The notes under the pieces are model-generated. The model saw only the letters and a list, made by a program, of their open reading frames with translations, was not told the DNA's origin and did no database searches. The translations under genes were made by a program, and so were the position numbers. From Branchiostoma floridae (Eukaryota > Chordata > Leptocardii > Amphioxiformes > Branchiostomatidae): a stretch of DNA of 64,000 nt. The stretch spans positions 19,658,953 through 19,722,952 of the forward strand of contig NC_049982.1 in NCBI RefSeq assembly GCF_000003815.2, read 5' to 3'. The stretch's first letter is position 1; each line of letters begins with the position of its first letter. Below are positions 60,701 through 64,000 of this stretch, one piece after another.

Positions 60701-63436
60701 CCGACAGTTCAAGATATGAGTAGAATTGCAGACAAGACAGGGTTAAGTCGGGGGTTAGTCATCTATTGGTTTAAAAAAAGGCTCAACTTAGCTGGTCTCA
60801 ACTTAGAGGAGCTTGTTCCAGAGACAGAGACAACAGCCTCAGCAGGTCCTGTTTCATCAATGGATGATCAATCATCCAGCAAGGACCAAGAGCAAGGGGA
60901 GTTAGTGCAACTCAAGGTACCGCATCTGGATATTAGAGAAGTACACTGCAGAAAATCCAGGCAGTCCAGGAGAAAGGGTATTCCAAAAAAGAGTGAAACA
61001 GAAGAAGACCAAATTGGAAAGTTCACAACAGAACATAAGGAAGGAGATAAAGATATTAACAACAAACCCAGACAGGATGGTAGCTGTGTAAAGGACATGA
61101 CAGACTTTGATTCAAGCAGCATAGAAAAGGCAGGGGACGGAAATGTCAAGCAGAAATTGCAGAGGCGGCCAATAGATGAACTTGTCTCAAAAGTTGCTGC
61201 TCGAGTTATGTCAGACAAAGACATGGTAGATAAGGGTGATTGTACTGTCTATTTTGACAGTAAGGAGAATGAAGAACATCCTGAAGATCATGACCTTCCA
61301 GAGATGGAGTCATTTTCAGATGAGATGTCAGTTCCTCGAACAGAGAAGGAAGGCCAACAAAGTATCAAGAAACCTGAGAAAGTCCATGTGAAGAACTTAA
61401 TCACACCCATGAATTTAAAGGCACAGAGAAAGTCAATGGTCAGGATGGTGAAGCAGCAAGAGGAGAGTGTTGAAACATTGAAGAAAAGCAGTTCAAATGT
61501 TCAAATGATGAAACAAAGCAGGTCAGGAAGGCCGCCATGTTTAGGAGGTCCCAATGTGTTGAATTTGAGCATTAAAGAAAAGGAGACAGATCTTCCAGCT
61601 CAAGATCAACCCCTTGTTCCTACCTGTGCACAAAATGATGAAAAACTTTCTCCGAAAAAGTCAAAGATATCGCATCAAAAGGCCAGAGCGCTTGCTAACA
61701 TGATACCTTATTATTGTTGCCTCGTCTGTGATCCAACCCCAGTAAGATCCCCTGATAAACTGGAAGCCACAGCTTTCACACAATACAGAACCCTCACGCA
61801 ACACCTCAGAGAGAAACACAACATACAGTCCAGGTTTGAGCATCACTTCACCATCAAGAAATTCCCCAATGTTAAAACAAACACTCAGGAAAAGTACCAG
61901 TGCCAGTATTGTCCCATCTACTATCACATGCCTGGGTTCTTGGTAAAACACCTGAGAGATAAACATGGTGTGAAGGACCAGATTGTCAAAGGGAGTGCCC
62001 ACTTTGAAATAGTCAAATCAGAGATTATGGAAAATATGGGAAGTGGAAAGATGGTAAAAACAGTGGATAAAGCTTCAGGTGTCCCTCCCAAGTCTAGCCA
62101 TGGATGGACAGTTACACAATACTGTTGTGCGCTCTGTCCAAAGTCTACAACTAAAGATAAGAAGACAAGGTCTGCCTTCCTGCAGTTCAAGAGTTTGGAG
62201 GACCATCTCATGACCAGTCATCAGGTGATGTCAGACTTTAACATGTACTGCACCAGTCAGCAGGTCCCAGTTCTGGAAATCAGCAAGCACGATGTTGTCA
62301 CGTATGCAAAGCATCGCTGCAAGCTCTGCAACGCCCAGTACAACTACATTGGTTTCATGGTCAGGCATCTGAATGAGAAGCATGAATTGAAGGACTTGGA
62401 TGTGAAATGGTCTAACTTTGTTGAAGTCGTTACACCAGACATGAAAAGCTGCTCTGAGGACTGTGTTCAGAGGGAACCATCATATAAGGCATTGGGAAAA
62501 GTTGGCACGAACCCAAACTCCAAACAACAACAGGTTGTACAAGAACAGTATCCCAGCCCTACAAGTCCTGCAAAGCCAATAAGAAGTGCCAGTAATTTGT
62601 CACCGTCATCTTCAGCTCTTGATCTGTCCCTTCCGCAAAAGAAGTTGAAGTCTGCTCAAAGTGGCCACATTATTTATCAGTGCACACTCTGTAAATCTTT
62701 CTTTCGTTTCTACACCAATGCCACTGATCACCTTGGGACCAAGCATGCCAAGTATGGAACTGACTGTGAAGAGCACATTAAAGAGAGGAGTGCAAAAATA
62801 GTGGAATTTGGACAACATCAGAAACAAGACAACTCAAGCTCTGCAAATCAGGAGGCAAATGAAGGTAGTTCAAGTCTGACCAAGAATTCCACTGTGGCTG
62901 CTTGTGATGCAGGCTGTAACCTGTCAAACCCTCCTTCAGAATCATCAGGAGGATTTGTTAGTGAGGGATATTCCACTGACTTTTCCACCTTAGATGTTTC
63001 CTGTCTGGAAGCAGAGGGGGTCATATATGAGTGCTTGACATGCAAAGCAGTATTTCCCAAATGGGCCCTTCTCGTTAGGCACTATGAATGTTGCACATGG
63101 GACAGCTCATTGCACCTCAATGCAATTGTGCGAATACCAAAGGAGGTGATGGAGTCTTTTTTTGCTAAATATGCATCAGGATTTGAGTGCAGCTTCTGTT
63201 ACATGACCATTGAGGATCAGACAATGCTGGCATCTCACTTGCAGATGCATACTCAACCACATATCATTCTAAGGTGTGAAGGAGAAGAGGATGAGGAAAG
63301 GAAAGACTCGGACTATCCTATAGCTACAAGTGCAGCAAAAATTGCCCAGTACACACTTACACCCCTTTCTCAATCTGTAACAATAACATCACAGGGAGAA
63401 ATGTCAACCACAAGCCAAGACCTAAATCAAAAATAG
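57779..63436 (+). CDS. Large C2H2 zinc-finger protein with two atypical homeodomains
   Basis: One uninterrupted 1885-codon exon. An in-frame TGA at 57725-57727 lies upstream, so ATG 57779 (MKKMDASAK) is the first usable start unless an upstream exon splices in after 57732. Eight C2H2 fingers lie near residues 174, 266, 382, 534, 579, 634, 700 and 754. Two homeodomain-like helices follow: HD1 about 890-947 ending IRTWFAYERQN, and HD2 about 960-1003 ending VIYWFKKRLN. Seven more fingers lie near 1310, 1371, 1447, 1510, 1634, 1750 (apparently Cys2-His-Cys) and 1802. LNLS (1261-1264) and LDLS (1614-1617) resemble CtBP-binding motifs. The finger-homeodomain-finger layout recalls ZEB, ADNP and ZHX proteins, but I see no sequence identity that fixes orthology. 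It is probably a nuclear DNA- or chromatin-binding regulator. Confidence 0.9.
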   Translation: MKKMDASAKQVVDTPVISDNSDIDTVCQEAINELLKKTMPTETDITLCNHDDSLLTEESGDVREDDTGTVEEEKQLISKKAVFCKESCVKLKDVVRSQPSPQPSTSTRECPVQREKDADPEQVPGTSMSNILYDIGLEVVSDFMQNSPAKHCPKETTDKMSKSKGKNAAQQEVKKYYCRECPAYYYDLGCMYRHLKNVHKLYIPTEELRTYYRRTTVRRKGSKMHSELKDKESMAVGVTGTDSSKGNVEGEEKVATNMPKNSTMMSYRCTLCPYNTFNYAKLLLHVQVLHGKAQIEQDVVCKVSSPISPFATEDKPLNKKPVLLLKTENRFDAQSSETKKPVHMNVIPVKRIVLVKKKSRADNIGTAEVQQPVVKKLEDFIALACPFCEERPKDKTILKKHLKTVHNMNIVEECKLAQLNTVDSPDLQEVRETRVVAEDVSEDKKASASMGQTCISEEAQTQENELCSSAFEKELQKDLPAAYSSEESKVGDKNRHEQIEDNHAENECAERENTSFGDTEVSRTTYSLSQLMPLVCKLCLQVHVRCSSIVRHMRCAHNVQVHCQEKFDIPLSGQYFNGRDCRFCGYVARDKMTFFVHLGHFHKIVHYAALATKYQKQLETSRSERKIVPRSESLKCLDCGFITTSLSHYQRHRRESHISKPRSCHFKSDQLKNENEKDATNANEDTTKCTAKSLPPTKSMRKQLCEECGEAFTYAYEKDYHVFKVHKNKQKEEPDWGRRRKTREPVTTGKSKRKKLCEECGQTFLYAYEKDYHVFKVHKNKQKEGPDLGGSTPREPIILDVSLPVKKETDEIVKVARKCTKRKRKEAKGDKEETKRVAKGKRRKVDENRFDDGAKVKVGRSEVVRKVVMKTSTATRKSSSGCYKHKKKFMPANETTLKEWEHLLKASYACNQYPSREEIQRLAMETGQEFALIRTWFAYERQNQKLGPRPRNVYYKQSTDHTAYMEKELQKNPKPTVQDMSRIADKTGLSRGLVIYWFKKRLNLAGLNLEELVPETETTASAGPVSSMDDQSSSKDQEQGELVQLKVPHLDIREVHCRKSRQSRRKGIPKKSETEEDQIGKFTTEHKEGDKDINNKPRQDGSCVKDMTDFDSSSIEKAGDGNVKQKLQRRPIDELVSKVAARVMSDKDMVDKGDCTVYFDSKENEEHPEDHDLPEMESFSDEMSVPRTEKEGQQSIKKPEKVHVKNLITPMNLKAQRKSMVRMVKQQEESVETLKKSSSNVQMMKQSRSGRPPCLGGPNVLNLSIKEKETDLPAQDQPLVPTCAQNDEKLSPKKSKISHQKARALANMIPYYCCLVCDPTPVRSPDKLEATAFTQYRTLTQHLREKHNIQSRFEHHFTIKKFPNVKTNTQEKYQCQYCPIYYHMPGFLVKHLRDKHGVKDQIVKGSAHFEIVKSEIMENMGSGKMVKTVDKASGVPPKSSHGWTVTQYCCALCPKSTTKDKKTRSAFLQFKSLEDHLMTSHQVMSDFNMYCTSQQVPVLEISKHDVVTYAKHRCKLCNAQYNYIGFMVRHLNEKHELKDLDVKWSNFVEVVTPDMKSCSEDCVQREPSYKALGKVGTNPNSKQQQVVQEQYPSPTSPAKPIRSASNLSPSSSALDLSLPQKKLKSAQSGHIIYQCTLCKSFFRFYTNATDHLGTKHAKYGTDCEEHIKERSAKIVEFGQHQKQDNSSSANQEANEGSSSLTKNSTVAACDAGCNLSNPPSESSGGFVSEGYSTDFSTLDVSCLEAEGVIYECLTCKAVFPKWALLVRHYECCTWDSSLHLNAIVRIPKEVMESFFAKYASGFECSFCYMTIEDQTMLASHLQMHTQPHIILRCEGEEDEERKDSDYPIATSAAKIAQYTLTPLSQSVTITSQGEMSTTSQDLNQK

Positions 63437-64000
63437 ATGTCCACAGTCTAAAGTCGTAAAGCAACGAAAGGTAAAAACAGGAAGCTGAGGAAAGATTGAG
63501 AGCAATGAGAAATATGTATGTGATGAAGGTACAGATCTAGACCTGGAAGTTCCAAAAAGTAACGAAGAAAGAGATAAAGGAAGTCAACTTTGTAAGATGT
63601 ACTGACTATGACTGTACTGATACTGTGAACTGATACTGTAAAAAAGCAGCTGCAAAAGTAGCGAGTAATTGCAGCAGATTGCAAGAAATATCGGAAAATG
63701 TCTACTAATGCCAATGTTTCAATATTTTCACATCAGAATAAAGATCATGACAATCAAGTCATCCAGATCAATTGCTGTTACAGTCGCCAGATCAACCAAC
63801 TGCCAATAAATAGAATACATGTAGTTGACATTCCACGGCTAGAATGGATTATCTTTGAAGACGTTCATCAGTCACATATAAGTAAGTCTATAGACTGTTG
63901 AAAACTAAACATTTTTAGGTACATTTTTTAAGAGTCACTGATGAAAGAATTATGTTATTCTATTTAATGGTTTGTGGTACCTCACCTCACCTCACCTGTG
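63437..64000 (+). other. 3' UTR and flank of the zinc-finger/homeobox gene
   Basis: Downstream of the TAG at 63434-63436. An AATAAA hexamer at 63737-63742 is the first strong polyadenylation signal. A 67-codon ORF at 63698-63901 has no recognisable domain and overlaps this signal, so it is not called. The window ends in a CACCTCACCTCACCTC short repeat. Confidence 0.5.

Noticed and set aside
63698-63901. 67-codon ORF after the zinc-finger gene
   Set aside because: Overlaps the polyadenylation signal and 3' UTR, and no domain is visible.

Overview
This is eukaryotic, intron-rich genomic DNA. It most likely comes from an invertebrate deuterostome, and the gene content and repeat style suggest a cephalochordate (amphioxus, Branchiostoma). 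The grounds are: multi-exon genes with GT-AG introns; proteins close to vertebrate families (EXOC6, class IIb HDAC, SLF2/SIMC1, ependymin-related); many small inverted-repeat elements in introns; and a fixed-size 100-N assembly gap at 53625-53724. The species is an inference. I rebuilt the gene models by hand from splice signals and reading-frame phase. Three of the models close exactly in frame.

Layout, left to right. (1) 1-3370 is repeat-rich sequence with a 780-bp terminal-inverted-repeat element. (2) 3371-7888 (+) is an ependymin-related secreted protein in seven exons; one junction is unresolved and a large repeat sits in intron 4. (3) 7889-12302 is intergenic and holds a seven-copy minisatellite. 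(4) 30008-12303 (-) is a six-exon gene whose predicted 1299-residue product joins SUMO-interaction motifs, four ubiquitin-interacting motifs and a C-terminal region that looks like the SLF2/SIMC1 (FAM178, Nse5/6-like) domain. (5) 30348-36703 (+) is an eleven-exon, single-domain class IIb histone deacetylase of 386 residues, head-to-head with gene 4 across about 340 bp carrying CCAAT, E2F-like and ETS-like motifs. (6) 55273-42021 (-) is exocyst subunit EXOC6/Sec15 with 23 coding exons and two alternative first exons (807 or 829 residues), tail-to-tail with the HDAC. (7) 57779-63436 (+) is a single large coding exon for an 1885-residue protein with about 15 C2H2-type fingers and two atypical homeodomains, head-to-head with EXOC6.

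How the genes might relate. The SUMO/ubiquitin-reading SLF2/SIMC1-like protein would be expected to recruit SMC5/6 to modified chromatin, and it shares a promoter region with a deacetylase. EXOC6 acts in Rab11-linked exocytosis. The zinc-finger/homeobox protein is probably a transcriptional regulator; its LDLS/LNLS motifs resemble CtBP docking sites. There is no operon-type organisation.

The strongest candidates for something new are the SIM + UIM + SLF2/SIMC1 domain combination, the NPF-plus-acidic symmetric exon in EXOC6, the zinc-finger protein whose two homeodomains both lack Asn51, and a hammerhead-ribozyme-like fold inside an intronic inverted repeat.
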